Positions 19,838 to 31,758 of a DNA stretch of 64,000 nt are shown here, piece after piece. The translations under genes were made by a program, and so were the position numbers. Position 1 is the first letter of the stretch; each line of letters opens with the position of its first letter. The DNA comes from Kocuria coralli (GTDB lineage: Bacteria; Actinomycetota; Actinomycetes; Actinomycetales; Micrococcaceae). The notes under the pieces are model-generated. The model had not been told where the DNA came from, did no database searches, and saw only the letters and a program-made list of their open reading frames with translations. The stretch lies in contig NZ_ML708624.1 of assembly GCF_008831305.1 (NCBI RefSeq), forward strand, positions 20,801-84,800, read 5' to 3'.

Positions 19838-22573
19838 TCACCTCCGCATCGCTCGCCTGGCGCTGTCCGTTCGTTCTTTCGGATCCCCCAGCCGTACGTC
19901 CGCGGACAGCACGGTGAGGTGTTCGCTGGACAACAGTACCGGGTTCAAATCCAGCCTCGCGATCTGCGGGTGGCGGTCCTTCAGGAGGGCGACCCGGATC
20001 AGGAGGTCCTCGAGCTCGGTCACCGCCACGGGCGGCTGGCTTTCGTAGCCGAAGAGCTTCCGCGCGGCCTTGGGCTCACGGACCATGTCCTGGACGTCCT
20101 GGTCCGTCAGCGGCGGCACCCGGTGGGAACGGTCGTCCAGCAGCTTGACCGCGTCCCCGGCGATCCCGAACGAGACCACCGGGCCCACGAGCGGGTCCTC
20201 CGTGGCAGTCACGACGACGGCCTGGCCCGTCGGCGCCATCGCCTGCAGATCCAGCTGCTCGGACCCCATCGGCAGGGTCCGGCGCATGGAGGCGATCGCC
20301 TCGCGCAGCTGCTCGGGAGAATCGATCTGCAGGCGCACCCCGCCCAGGTCCAGGCGGTGCCGGAGGTTCCGGTCGGTGCTCTTCAGCGCCACGGGGTAGC
20401 CCAGCTTCCCGGCGGCCTCCAGCGCGTCCTCGACGTCGCGGAACCGTACCGTGGGCAGGACCGTGATCCCGTAGGTGGCCAGCAGCTTGCGAGCGCGCTC
20501 ACCGTCCAGCGGCAGGAGGGACTCGCCGGGCACCTCGGCCGACCATTCCGCCAGCAGTTCCTCGGCGGCGTCGGCGTCGATGTCCTCGGGCAGCGTCACC
20601 GAGTCGTCCTCGCGGTCGCGCCAGGCCATCCATTCCTGGACCCGGTGCACGGCTTCCACCGCCGAGGAGGGGGCCAGGAAGATGGGCAGCTCGCGGCCCT
20701 CGGAGTCGCGGTGGATATGGGACGGCGCCCGGGCCTCGGTGCTGCCGGTCATGGCGAACGCCACGGTCTTGCCGGCCTCGGCTCCCACCGCCGTGACCGT
20801 GTCGGCCCATTCGTCCTCGGTGACCCCCGGTGCGGGGATCAGGGCGATGACGGCGGCATCCACGTCGTCGCGGGCGAGCACGTCGGCCAGCGCCGAGCGC
20901 ACGGCCTCCACCGCATCGGCGCCCCCGCCGGCCGTGTCCAGGTCGTCCCGGACCGCGGTGACCTCCATACCCAGGATCGCCGCGGTGTCCTCCATGAGCC
21001 GGCCCAGCGCCATGGCGTTGGCGATCAGCGCCGTCCGCCTTCCGGCGGGCCGGGGCTGTCCGGAGGCCACGGCGGCGAGGTCCATGAGCTGATCGGAGGT
21101 GGCCACCTGCAGCACGCCGGCCTGCTGGAGCATCGCGTTCAGCGCCCCGGCGGGGGCTTCCGTGGTCCGGCCCGTGTGACCCGGCGGCAGGCGCAGGCCG
21201 GTGACCTCCGACTTCGCCACGATCAGGGGCTTGAGCCGTGACAGCCGCCGGGCGATGCGGGAGAACTTGCGGGGATTGCCGAAGGACTGGAGGCTCATGC
21301 CGCACACCTGGGTGGCGGCGTCGTCCTCCCAGAACTGCATCATGTCGTTGCCCGAGACATCGGCGCGGTTGCCGGCCGAGAGGAAGGTGGAGATCCCCAG
21401 CCCGTGCCGGATCGCGGCGGACGTCTGCAGGGTCCCCAGCGCCCCCGACTGGGCGAAGAGACCCATGTTGCCGGCCTTGAACCGCGCCGGGAGCACCGTG
21501 GCGTTGAACGCGTGCTCGCCCGAGTTGTTCAGCACCCCCAGGCTCGCCGGACCGACCACCCGCATGCCGTGGCCGCGGGCGAGCCTGACCAGCTGCCGCT
21601 GGCGGCGGGCGCCTTCCTGGCCCGCCTCGGCCCACCCGCCCGTCACGATCACGACGGCGTGGGCACCGGCGCGGCCGCATTGGTCGACCACGTCCAGCAC
21701 GGCGTCGTAGGGCACGGCGATCACGGCCAGGTCGACGGGCTGGCCGATCTCCTCGATCGAGGACTTGTAGGTCATGCCCTCCTGGTCGAACGGCACCGGG
21801 TTGATGCCGTACAGGGCTCCGGTGAAGCCCGATTCGACGATGTTGCGGACCACCGCGTGCCCGCCGTTGGTGGGATCGGCGGATGCGCCGATCACGGCGA
21901 TGCTGCCGGGCGTCAGGATGCGGGCCGTGGAGCGGGCCTCCGCACGGTGCTCGCGGGCGACCATCACCGAACGCTGCTTCTCCGTGGGGTCGATCGAGAA
22001 CTCCAGGGCGACCACGCCGTCGTCGAACCGCCTGGTCACGTCGTAGCCCGCTTCGACGAACACGCGCAGCATCGCCCGGTTCTCGGGGAGCACCTCGGCC
22101 GAGAAGTGGTCGATGCCGTTCTCCAGGGCCGCCGCGCTGAGGTGCTCGAGCAGGATAGAGCCGATCCCCCGGCCCTGGTGGGCGTCGGAGATCAGGAACG
22201 CGACCTCGGCATCGTGTGGGTCGTGCGTCCGGTCGTAGCGGCCGATGCCGATCATGGAAGAGCCCAGCATGATCACGAAGGCCACCCGGTCGTGGTGGTC
22301 CACGGTGGTGTACCGTTCGAGCTCGCGCTTGGTCAGCGTGGTCTTGTGCGAGAAGAACCGCAGGTAGATCGTGTTCTGCGACTGGCCGTGGAACATCTCC
22401 AGGAGGGCGTCCTGGTCGTCGGGAGTGACGGGGCGCAGATGGGCTGTCGCGCCGTCGCGCAGCACCACATCCGCTTCCCAGTGGGCCGGATACCCCTGTT
22501 GCATGGCGATCGCGGCGGTGTCGGGGGCCTGGGCGCGGGTGTCGCCACCCTCTGGTGTGGACTCGGAGACCAT
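19838..22573 (-). CDS. GNAT acetyltransferase fused to ADP-forming acyl-CoA synthetase domains (Pat-type protein acetyltransferase)
   Basis: 911 residues. N-terminal GNAT domain (about 35-200) with acetyl-CoA loop [14 protein letters not shown]; then a CoA-binding Rossmann domain ([16 protein letters not shown]), succinyl-CoA-ligase-like domains ([28 protein letters not shown] region) and a C-terminal ATP-grasp subdomain ([32 protein letters not shown]). Enterobacterial PatZ has the order reversed; an N-terminal GNAT is the actinomycete order as I recall. It acetylates lysines of acyl-CoA synthetases and other proteins. The start is supported by TACGCT seven bases before ATG (leaderless). It is divergent from parC and upstream of the kinase. 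Confidence 0.88.
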   Translation of the reverse strand: MVSESTPEGGDTRAQAPDTAAIAMQQGYPAHWEADVVLRDGATAHLRPVTPDDQDALLEMFHGQSQNTIYLRFFSHKTTLTKRELERYTTVDHHDRVAFVIMLGSSMIGIGRYDRTHDPHDAEVAFLISDAHQGRGIGSILLEHLSAAALENGIDHFSAEVLPENRAMLRVFVEAGYDVTRRFDDGVVALEFSIDPTEKQRSVMVAREHRAEARSTARILTPGSIAVIGASADPTNGGHAVVRNIVESGFTGALYGINPVPFDQEGMTYKSSIEEIGQPVDLAVIAVPYDAVLDVVDQCGRAGAHAVVIVTGGWAEAGQEGARRQRQLVRLARGHGMRVVGPASLGVLNNSGEHAFNATVLPARFKAGNMGLFAQSGALGTLQTSAAIRHGLGISTFLSAGNRADVSGNDMMQFWEDDAATQVCGMSLQSFGNPRKFSRIARRLSRLKPLIVAKSEVTGLRLPPGHTGRTTEAPAGALNAMLQQAGVLQVATSDQLMDLAAVASGQPRPAGRRTALIANAMALGRLMEDTAAILGMEVTAVRDDLDTAGGGADAVEAVRSALADVLARDDVDAAVIALIPAPGVTEDEWADTVTAVGAEAGKTVAFAMTGSTEARAPSHIHRDSEGRELPIFLAPSSAVEAVHRVQEWMAWRDREDDSVTLPEDIDADAAEELLAEWSAEVPGESLLPLDGERARKLLATYGITVLPTVRFRDVEDALEAAGKLGYPVALKSTDRNLRHRLDLGGVRLQIDSPEQLREAIASMRRTLPMGSEQLDLQAMAPTGQAVVVTATEDPLVGPVVSFGIAGDAVKLLDDRSHRVPPLTDQDVQDMVREPKAARKLFGYESQPPVAVTELEDLLIRVALLKDRHPQIARLDLNPVLLSSEHLTVLSADVRLGDPKERTDSARRAMRR

Positions 22574-22580
22574 AGACTTC

Positions 22581-22586
22581 AGCGTA
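22581..22586 (-). promoter_or_regulatory. -10 element of pat (leaderless)
   Basis: TACGCT on the minus strand, seven bases before the ATG at 22573, with no Shine-Dalgarno; this supports that ATG as the true start. Confidence 0.45.
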
Positions 22587-22652
22587 TCGACAATCCCGTG
22601 TGACCCGGCAGTGGGCACCCACCTAAGAAGTAGCAAAGGAGAGCCCGCCCCT

Positions 22653-25193
<2,541 letters not shown>

Positions 25194-25252
25194 CGGTGGC
25201 AGGCCGGCGGGATGCCGCCGGACAGCCGACGGATCGAAGGAGACGATGCTCC

Positions 25253-25828
25253 ATGCCCCATGAGCCCATGCCCTACGAGATCGTCCCCGCGGTGCCCGGG
25301 GACGGGCCGTCGCTGCACGCCCTGGCGGCGGTGACCTTCCACGACGCCTGCCCGCCGGGCACGGATCGTGCCGTGTCCGATGCCCACGTGGCGAGAGAGC
25401 TGTCCGCGGAGAGGTTCGAGAGCTGGCTGGCGGACCCCCGGTACCACCTTCTGGTTCTGCTCGCCTCCCCGGTGGAGCAGGGGAAGGCCTCCCCCGCCGG
25501 ATACGCGATGCTGGTCCAGGACGAGCCGATCCGAGGGACGGTCCCGGCGAAGCAGGCCGTGGCCGGGCACCGGGGAGCGACCTGGTTCCTCTCCAAGCTG
25601 TACGTCCATCCAGACCACCGGGGAACGGGCGCTGCGAGCCGGCTCCTGGAGGCCTCAAAGCACCTGGCGGCGGAGAGCGGCGCGACGCGGCTATGGCTGA
25701 CGGTCAACCAGCTCAATGCCCGGGCCAACGCCTTCTACGAGCGCAGCGGGCTCGGCATCGTGGGCACGGCCACCTTCCCCATGGGGAACATGGTGCACGA
25801 CGATTTCGTCAGGCTGACCAGGCTCTGA
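25253..25828 (+). CDS. GNAT-family N-acetyltransferase
   Basis: 191 residues, single GNAT domain. Acetyl-CoA-binding beta-4/alpha-3 motif LYVHPDHRGTGAASRLLEAS at about 118-137, then RLWLTVNQLNARANAFYERSG, the typical last strand and helix. The N-terminal part with TFHDACPPGT and ERFESWLADPRYHLLVL resembles acetyltransferases near topoisomerase genes, but the substrate cannot be told. AAGGAG lies upstream of ATG 25253, 59 bases after the parC stop, so it may ride on the parC message. It converges on mdh with only 36 bases between stops. Confidence 0.85.
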   Translation: MPHEPMPYEIVPAVPGDGPSLHALAAVTFHDACPPGTDRAVSDAHVARELSAERFESWLADPRYHLLVLLASPVEQGKASPAGYAMLVQDEPIRGTVPAKQAVAGHRGATWFLSKLYVHPDHRGTGAASRLLEASKHLAAESGATRLWLTVNQLNARANAFYERSGLGIVGTATFPMGNMVHDDFVRLTRL

Positions 25829-25864
25829 CTGATCAGCCTCTGACCGCGAACGGGTGCTCGCCCG

Positions 25865-26917
25865 TCATGCCCTGGGGCCCAGCAGGCCCAGCTCCGCGAC
25901 GGCCTCCCGCTCGGCCAGGAGCTCGGCGACCGAGCGGTCGATGCGGGCCCGGGAGAACTCGTCGACGGCCCACGGCTCGACGATGGCGTACCCGCCTTGC
26001 GAGCACGTCACCGGGAAGGAGCTCACCACGCCCTCCGGGATGCCGTGAGCCCCCGTCGACGGGACGGCCATGGACGTCCAGCGGCCCTCGTCCGTGCCGC
26101 GCAGCCAGGTGCGAACGTGCCGCAGCGCGGCATGCGCCGCGGAGGCCACCGACGAGCCGCCCCGGACCCTGATGATCTCCGCTCCCCGTTTGGCCACCTT
26201 CGGGATGAAGAAATCGTCGATCCACTGCCGGTCCAGTCCCCTCTCGGCCAGGACCTCCTCCGCGGGACGCCCCTGGACCGTGGCCCGGGTCAGGTCCACG
26301 TACTGGGACGCTGAGTGATTGCCCCAGATGGCGATCCCGTCGACGTCGTTGACCGAGACGTCGCAGGCGATGGCCAGCTGCGCCTCGGCCCGGTGGTGAT
26401 CCAGCCGGGTCAGTGCCGTGAACCGCTCCGCGGGAACGTCCGGGGCGTGGGAGGCTGCGATCAGGGCGTTCGTATTGGCCGGGTTGCCCACGACGACGGC
26501 CCGGAAGGAATCCGCCGCGCCGTCGTTGATCGCACGTCCCTGGACCGAGAAGATCCCCGCGTTGGCGCTGAGCAGGTCTGCCCTCTCCATCCCCTGGGAG
26601 CGCGGTTTGGCCCCGATCAACAGACCGACCTCCGACCCCTCGAAGGCGGCCGCCGGGTCGTCGAAGACATCCACCGAGGCCAGGAGGGGGAAGGCCCCGT
26701 CGAGCAGCTCCATGGCCACCCCCTCGGCAGCGCGCGCTGCCTGGGGAACCTCGAGCAGGCGCAGGCGGACCGGGGTCGCCGGGCCCAGCAGGGCTCCCGC
26801 CGCGGCCCGGAAGACCGTGGCGTAGCCGATCTGGCCGGCCGCGCCGGTGACGGTGACAGTAGCCGCGGGCGTGGTGCCCACGGGATCCCGGGTGATGGAC
26901 TGGGCGACGTCGACCAT
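25865..26917 (-). CDS. mdh: malate dehydrogenase
   Basis: NAD-dependent interconversion of malate and oxaloacetate, last step of the TCA cycle. 350 residues, slightly longer than the 325-330 norm owing to an N-terminal 20-residue leader. NAD loop GAAGQIGYA; substrate-loop arginines in [39 protein letters not shown]; catalytic His in [25 protein letters not shown] precedes the ATG. Upstream lie a tandem repeat and a CRP-type site (separate entries). It lies 203 bases downstream of the lactate permease gene on the same strand and may be regulated with it, since lactate oxidation feeds the cycle. Confidence 0.96.
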   Translation of the reverse strand: MVDVAQSITRDPVGTTPAATVTVTGAAGQIGYATVFRAAAGALLGPATPVRLRLLEVPQAARAAEGVAMELLDGAFPLLASVDVFDDPAAAFEGSEVGLLIGAKPRSQGMERADLLSANAGIFSVQGRAINDGAADSFRAVVVGNPANTNALIAASHAPDVPAERFTALTRLDHHRAEAQLAIACDVSVNDVDGIAIWGNHSASQYVDLTRATVQGRPAEEVLAERGLDRQWIDDFFIPKVAKRGAEIIRVRGGSSVASAAHAALRHVRTWLRGTDEGRWTSMAVPSTGAHGIPEGVVSSFPVTCSQGGYAIVEPWAVDEFSRARIDRSVAELLAEREAVAELGLLGPRA

Positions 26918-26929
26918 GACTCACTCCTC

Positions 26930-26960
26930 AACGTACTGCGAACATATGGGGAACGTACTG
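26930..26960. repeat. tandem 9-bp direct repeat in the mdh upstream region
   Basis: AACGTACTG occurs at 26930-26938 and again at 26952-26960, 22 bases apart start to start (about two helical turns), 13-43 bases before the mdh start. On the coding strand each copy contains TACGTT, which fits a -10, so these may be two promoters or a tandem operator. Confidence 0.4.
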
Positions 26961-27007
26961 GGGTCATCGGCTGCCCGTGGGGGCAGAACCTCGAGACGAG
27001 GGGCCAC

Positions 27008-27023
27008 CGTGATGCAGATCACG
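27008..27023. promoter_or_regulatory. CRP/GlxR-type binding site upstream of mdh
   Basis: CGTGATGCAGATCACG contains GTGA-N6-TCAC, the core of the CRP-family consensus TGTGA-N6-TCACA, with perfect dyad symmetry in the half-sites. It lies about 91-106 bases before the mdh start and 98 bases past the lactate permease stop. Matching by eye only. Confidence 0.45.
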
Positions 27024-27120
27024 ATGACCCCTTCATCCTATCGACCCGGATCAGCCGGTCCGGCAATGGCCTGCCGACACCTGCCCGCCCTGCAAGGGCG
27101 CAGAGCTCTCACCCGAGCGC

Positions 27121-28737
27121 TCAGAGGACCAGCGAGAGGATGAGCACCCAGACGCACAGCACGGCCAGCAGGCCGAGGCTGTAGAGCAGCACCTGACGGG
27201 TGAGGTCGGCCTCCTTGCCCTGCTCCTTCACGGCCGCCGTGGCGATGGCGATCGACTGCGGGGAGATCACCTTGGCCATCACGCCGCCCGCGGTGTTCGA
27301 GGCCACGAGGAGCGTCTGGCTGGTGCCGATCTGCTCGGCGGTCACCGCCTGAAGGGAGGCGAAGAGGGTGTTGTTGTTGACCACGGATCCGGTCACGAAC
27401 ACCCCGATCCAGCCGATGATGGGTGAGAGCAGGGGGAACACGCCACCGGCGGCCGACAGGGCGAGGGCCATGGACGAGGACATGCCGGCGAAGTTCATGA
27501 CGTTGGCCACCGACATCACCATGCAGATCATGAGGATGGGGACCCAGAGCTGCCGGACCGCCCCGCCCAGTTCCTCGAAGCCCTGGCGCCACGTGATGCT
27601 GGGCGTCACGAGCAGGGTCACCAGCGCGGCGAAGAGGATGGCGGTTCCGGAGGCGGCGAGGATGCCCCAGTTCCAGAGCACCTCCACGGGGGTGGTCTCC
27701 GCCACGATCGGCGCCGTCCGGGCGATCTCCTGATGCAGGAACGGCATCGGCACGCCCACGCTCGCCCGGGCCAGGAACCCGACCACAGCGGGCACCGACC
27801 ACAGCAGGATGAAGGCGGAGAGGATGTAGAAGGGCGACCAGGCCTGGACCACCTTCCCGAAGGTGATGGGCTGCTGATCGGCGTGCAGCTCCTCCAGCGC
27901 CGGGGCGTTGGCCTCGCGGTAGATGCTGCGGGGCCGCCAGCGGCGCAGCATCAGGGCCAGCGCGGCCATGCCGATCAGCGGGGGGATGATGTCCGCGAGC
28001 TCGGGGCCGGCGAACCACAGCAGCAGCGACTGGAGGCCGGAGACCAGCAGGCCGATCGCCAGGGCGATACCGCCCGTCTCCCGCAGACCGCGCCAGCCGT
28101 CCAGGATCGCCACCAGGAGCAGCGGGATGAAGACCATGATCCCCTGGATGGCCAGGACCATCATCTGGGACAGGTCCGTCAGCGGGACCTCGCCCTGCGC
28201 GGCTCCGACGATGACGGGGATGCCGATGGCACCGTATCCGCCGAAGGCGGCGTTGGCGACCAGGGAGATGCCGGCCGCCCGCAAGGGACGGAAACCGAGG
28301 TTGACCAGCAGCGCCGCGCAGATGGCGATCGGGATGCCGAAGCCGGCCGCGCCTTCCAGGAAGCCGCCGAAGCAGAAGGCGATCAGCAGCACCTGGATGC
28401 GCTGATCCTCGGAGATCGCCGAGATCGAGGAGCGGATGACGTCGAAGTAACCGGCGCGCACGGCGATGCGGTAGAGCCACACAGCCATCAGCACGATCCA
28501 GCCGATGGGCCATAGGCCGCCCAGGAAGCCGTAGACGACCGCCGAGCCGGTGGCCGCCACGGGCAGCCCGAAGACCAGGGTGCCCAGGCCGACGGCAAGG
28601 ATCAGTGCGATCAGTGAGGCTTTGATGCCCGTGAGTTTGAAGACCGTCAGTCCCAGCAGGAAGACGACGATGGGGACTGCAGCGACGAGAGCGGAGAGAA
28701 CAGGCGACCCGAGCGGGTCGTAATCCTGGAGCCACAT
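27121..28737 (-). CDS. L-lactate permease
   Basis: 538-residue, about 13-helix transporter of the LctP/LldP family importing lactate (and glycolate) with protons. Signature regions: SEDQRIQVLLIAFCFGGFLEGAAGFGIPIAI near residue 120, NAAFGGYGAIGIPV, and GVFVTGSVVNNNTLFASLQA near 445, followed by VASNTAGGVMAKVISPQS. The Met start has no very strong Shine-Dalgarno. No lactate dehydrogenase or LldR regulator gene is adjacent. It is divergent from nothing: parE, on the same strand, lies 250 bases upstream. Confidence 0.93.
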   Translation of the reverse strand: MWLQDYDPLGSPVLSALVAAVPIVVFLLGLTVFKLTGIKASLIALILAVGLGTLVFGLPVAATGSAVVYGFLGGLWPIGWIVLMAVWLYRIAVRAGYFDVIRSSISAISEDQRIQVLLIAFCFGGFLEGAAGFGIPIAICAALLVNLGFRPLRAAGISLVANAAFGGYGAIGIPVIVGAAQGEVPLTDLSQMMVLAIQGIMVFIPLLLVAILDGWRGLRETGGIALAIGLLVSGLQSLLLWFAGPELADIIPPLIGMAALALMLRRWRPRSIYREANAPALEELHADQQPITFGKVVQAWSPFYILSAFILLWSVPAVVGFLARASVGVPMPFLHQEIARTAPIVAETTPVEVLWNWGILAASGTAILFAALVTLLVTPSITWRQGFEELGGAVRQLWVPILMICMVMSVANVMNFAGMSSSMALALSAAGGVFPLLSPIIGWIGVFVTGSVVNNNTLFASLQAVTAEQIGTSQTLLVASNTAGGVMAKVISPQSIAIATAAVKEQGKEADLTRQVLLYSLGLLAVLCVWVLILSLVL

Positions 28738-28987
28738 GGGTTCGATAGCCCTTCGGGAAGTGATGAGAGGACATCGCCGGACAAGGGTGGCTCCGAGACT
28801 CTGGTATCGAAAGCCACCTTGCGTTTATGTTGCAACGTCCCGACGAACACTCTCAAACCTAAGAAAACTGCTGGAAAAGCGCCCGAAGTTGCCATATATT
28901 CCAACGGAAAACAACGCGAAACAACTATTGTTCATGTGCCGTTCGCCCAGCCGACGCCGGGGCGCACCGGAAGCACGCCGGCTGCCG
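28738..28987. other. AT-rich upstream region of the lactate permease gene
   Basis: Roughly 250 bases between parE and the permease gene, clearly richer in A/T than its surroundings at 28820-28940. No gene is supported. A perfect 8-bp dyad GTTGCAAC lies at 28829-28836. On the minus strand TTGAGA (near 28856) and CATAAA (near 28825) are possible promoter elements, but the spacing of about 21 is too long to be convincing. Confidence 0.4.
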
Positions 28988-31096
28988 TCAGGCGTCGATC
29001 TGCTCGGCGTCCAGCTGGGCCGCACCCGCGATGATGAACTCCTTGCGCGGGGCGACCTCCGAGCCCATGAGCAGGGAGAAGGCCCTCTCAGCCGCCTCGG
29101 CGCCCTCCACGGTCACACGGCGCAGCATGCGGTGACGGATGTCCATGGTGGTCTCGGCGAGCTGGTCCGCGTCCATCTCACCCAGGCCCTTGTAGCGCTG
29201 GATGGGCTCCTTGTACGACCGCCCCTCGGACTCGAGCTTGCGCAGCAGGGTGATCAGCTCGCGCTCGGAGTAGGTGTAGACCATCTCGTTGGCCTTGGAG
29301 CCGCGGTTGACGATCTCCACCCGGTGCAGCGGCGGCACGGCGGCATAGACCTTCCCGGCTTCCACGAGCGGGCGCATGTACCGGTAGAAGAGCGTCAGCA
29401 GGAGGGTGCGGATATGGGCTCCGTCGACGTCCGCGTCGGTCATCATGATGACCTTGCCGTAGCGGGCGGCGTCGACGTCGAAGGAGCGCCCGGACCCGGC
29501 GCCGATCACCTGGATCAGGGCGGCGCACTCGGCGTTGGCCAGCATGTCCGTGATCGAGGCCTTCTGGACGTTGAGGATCTTGCCGCGGATGGGCAGCAGC
29601 GCCTGGTACTCGGAGTCGCGGGCCAGCCTGGCCGTGCCGAGGGCGGAGTCCCCCTCCACGATGAACAGCTCGGACTTCTCCACGTCAGTGGAACGGCATT
29701 CGACCAGCTTGGTGGGCATGGAGGAGGTCTCCAGGGCGTTCTTGCGCCGCTGGGTCTCCTTGTGGAGTCTCGCGGAGATGCGCGACTTCATCTCGGCCAC
29801 GACCTTCTCCAGCACGGCGTTGGCCTGGTTCTTCTGATCGCGTTTGGTCGCGGTCAGCGCCTTGGTGAGCTCCCGCTCCACCACCTTGGACACGATCTGG
29901 CGCACCGCGGGAGTGCCCAGGATCTCCTTGGTCTGACCCTCGAACTGCGGCTCCGCGAGACGGACGGTGAGCACCGCCGTGAGCCCGGCGAGCACGTCGT
30001 CCTTGTCGATCTTGTCGTTGCCCGCCTTCAGCCGGCGGGCATTGGCCTCGATCTGCTTGCGGAAGACCTTGACGAGCGCCTGTTCGAAACCCGTCTGGTG
30101 GGTGCCTCCCTTGGGCGTCGAGATGATGTTGACGAAGCTCCGGACGGTGGTGTCGTAGCCGATCCCCCACCGCAGCGCGAGATCCACCTCGCAGTCGCGT
30201 TCGACCTCCTGCAGTCGCGAGTGCCCCCCGTCGTCGAGGACCGGCACCGTCTCGGTGAAGGAGGCCTCGCCCTGGAAGCGCCATACGTCCGTCACTGATT
30301 CGTCGGTGGCCAGGAACTCCGCGAACTCGGAGATGCCGCCGTCGTGCTGGAAGACCTCCTCGTGGGGGCCCGCCTCTCCCGCCGTACCCGGCACCCGGCG
30401 CTCGTCGCGGACCGTGATCCGCAGGCCCGGGATCAGGAACGCGGTGGTGCGGGCGCGGGTGGCCAGCTCGTCGTAGGAGAACTGGGCGTCCGGGGTGAAG
30501 ATCTGCCGGTCCGACCAGTAGCGGATGCGGGTCCCGGTGACCCCGCGGCGCGCCTTGCCGACCACCTCGAGCTCGGAGCCCGAGACGAAGGGCTCGAACG
30601 GCGCGTCGGGTGAAGGAGTTCCCCGGTCCGTGAACTCGCCCGGCTCCCCCCTCCTGAAGGACATCTGATAGGTCTTGCCACCGCGGTCCACCTGGACGTC
30701 CAGCCGGGAGGACAGCGCGTTGACCACCGACGCGCCCACGCCGTGCAGACCGCCCGAGGCCGTGTAGGAGCCGCCGCCGAACTTTCCGCCGGCATGCAGC
30801 TTGGTGAACACCACTTCGACACCGGACAGCCCCGTTCGCGGTTCCTTGTCGATCGGGATGCCGCGTCCGTCGTCGTGCACCTCCACGCAACCACCCTTGT
30901 GCAGGATCACGGTGATCTGGTGCCCGTAGCCCGCAAGGGCCTCGTCCACCGAGTTGTCGATGATCTCCCAGAGGCAGTGCATGAGGCCGCGGGAGTCGGT
31001 GGAACCGATGTACATCCCCGGGCGCTTACGAACGGCCTCCAGCCCCTCCAGGACGGAGAGGTGACGGGCGTTGTATTCGGATCTGGTGGGCGACAC
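28988..31096 (-). CDS. parE: DNA topoisomerase IV subunit B
   Basis: ATPase subunit partnering ParC. 702 residues. GHKL ATPase with EIIDNSVDEALAGY, DDGRGIPIDKE and ASGGLHGVGASVVNALS; transducer lysine region PKGGTHQTGFEQAL; TOPRIM with FIVEGDSALGTARLARD and MTDADVDGAHIRTLL; C-terminal QRYKGLGEMDADQLAETTMD. EGDSALGTA is the ParE rather than the GyrB wording (EGDSAGGSA). Start: GTG 31096 has AGGAG eleven bases before it and gives the family-like N-terminus; ATGs at 31120 and 31135 are alternatives without Shine-Dalgarno. It lies on the strand opposite parC, 3.8 kb away. Confidence 0.94.
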   Translation of the reverse strand: MSPTRSEYNARHLSVLEGLEAVRKRPGMYIGSTDSRGLMHCLWEIIDNSVDEALAGYGHQITVILHKGGCVEVHDDGRGIPIDKEPRTGLSGVEVVFTKLHAGGKFGGGSYTASGGLHGVGASVVNALSSRLDVQVDRGGKTYQMSFRRGEPGEFTDRGTPSPDAPFEPFVSGSELEVVGKARRGVTGTRIRYWSDRQIFTPDAQFSYDELATRARTTAFLIPGLRITVRDERRVPGTAGEAGPHEEVFQHDGGISEFAEFLATDESVTDVWRFQGEASFTETVPVLDDGGHSRLQEVERDCEVDLALRWGIGYDTTVRSFVNIISTPKGGTHQTGFEQALVKVFRKQIEANARRLKAGNDKIDKDDVLAGLTAVLTVRLAEPQFEGQTKEILGTPAVRQIVSKVVERELTKALTATKRDQKNQANAVLEKVVAEMKSRISARLHKETQRRKNALETSSMPTKLVECRSTDVEKSELFIVEGDSALGTARLARDSEYQALLPIRGKILNVQKASITDMLANAECAALIQVIGAGSGRSFDVDAARYGKVIMMTDADVDGAHIRTLLLTLFYRYMRPLVEAGKVYAAVPPLHRVEIVNRGSKANEMVYTYSERELITLLRKLESEGRSYKEPIQRYKGLGEMDADQLAETTMDIRHRMLRRVTVEGAEAAERAFSLLMGSEVAPRKEFIIAGAAQLDAEQIDA

Positions 31097-31195
31097 GGCG
31101 CGTGGAACTCCTGCTGGCATATCGGGGCGGGGCATCGGGTCGATGCCCGTGACAGGCGGGCATGATCGCCCGTACCGGTTGGGACGGGCGCCCTT

Positions 31196-31201
31196 ACTCT
31201 A
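31196..31201 (-). promoter_or_regulatory. -10 element of parE
   Basis: TAGAGT on the minus strand about 100 bases before the parE GTG; no recognisable -35. Confidence 0.35.
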
Positions 31202-31305
31202 ATCCGCCGGGAAACGGAGCAGGGACGACGACGGACGACGGCGCGTCATCCGGAGACGTCCCCGGAGGGCCGGGCGTGCGCGGTGGGCGAAAACACCCTC
31301 CGGGT

Positions 31306-31332
31306 GGAATGCAACGCACGGCTCGCGTGGTT
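31306..31332 (+). promoter_or_regulatory. SigR/SigH-like promoter motif
   Basis: GGAAT, 19 bases, GTT: the actinobacterial redox sigma consensus is GGAA(T/C)-N17-19-GTT. It lies about 135 bases before the DUF7455 start. The consensus is short, so chance matches occur. Confidence 0.3.
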
Positions 31333-31475
31333 GTATTGACGTACTCGAAAGAGCACTTCCCCGATCGAGGGCTCCGACACCGTGACCTGGGCACCAGGAC
31401 GGAAGGGGCACTGGCCGGTGACCGCATCGACGGGAACCGCCAGTGGGATGAAGTCTGAGCTTGAAGGAGGATGTC

Positions 31476-31676
31476 GTGAACGCCACGCTCGAGACCCCAG
31501 AGTTGAACGCCACCCACCGCTGCGATGCCTGCGGCGCACAGGCCTATGTGCGGGTCGTCCTCCAGTCCAGCGGCGGAGAGCTGCTGTTCTGCGCTCACCA
31601 CGCGCGTGCCAACGAAGAGAAGCTTCGTCCCATGGCCGCCACGTGGCAGGACGAAACGGAGCGCATTGACGCCTGA
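31476..31676 (+). CDS. DUF7455 small zinc-finger-like protein
   Basis: 66 residues. HRCDACGAQAYVRVVLQSSG followed by LLFCAHHAR gives a CxxC...CxxH arrangement likely to bind one zinc. This is the small actinobacterial DUF7455 protein usually found next to sigA. GTG 31476 is used because AAGGAGG ends five bases before it; a TTG five codons upstream would bury that site. Cytosolic; function unknown. It converges on sigA across a perfect palindromic terminator. Confidence 0.85.
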   Translation: MNATLETPELNATHRCDACGAQAYVRVVLQSSGGELLFCAHHARANEEKLRPMAATWQDETERIDA

Positions 31677-31709
31677 TCCACTACCAGCGCGGTCTTGACC
31701 CGCTGACAG

Positions 31710-31747
31710 ACGATGGCCCCGGTACGGATCCGTACCGGGGCCATCGT
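31710..31747. terminator. 38-bp perfect palindrome, bidirectional terminator
   Basis: Two 19-bp arms without mismatch or spacer, centred on GGATCC (31726-31731), between the convergent DUF7455 and sigA stops. On the plus strand it is followed by GTTTCC, a weak T-run. Confidence 0.8.
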
Positions 31748-31758
31748 GTTTCCGCTGC

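Larger units (their letters stand above)
31097..31475. other. 379-base divergent intergenic region, parE/DUF7455
   Basis: No gene is supported. On the minus strand TAGAGT at 31196-31201 is a likely -10 for parE. On the plus strand GGAAT (31306-31310), 19 bases, then GTT (31330-31332) fits a SigR/SigH-type promoter for the DUF7455 gene. Short GC-rich repeats (CGGAG/GGCCGGGC) lie at 31250-31280. Confidence 0.45.

Noticed and set aside
17534..21241. 1235-codon plus-strand open frame
   Set aside because: It runs antisense across DUF5998, the kinase and pat, which have clear motifs; the translation is low-complexity Arg/Gly/His.
25849..25867. ACGGG-N6-CCCGT hairpin between GNAT and mdh stops
   Set aside because: Stem of only five base pairs overlapping the mdh stop; too weak to call a terminator.
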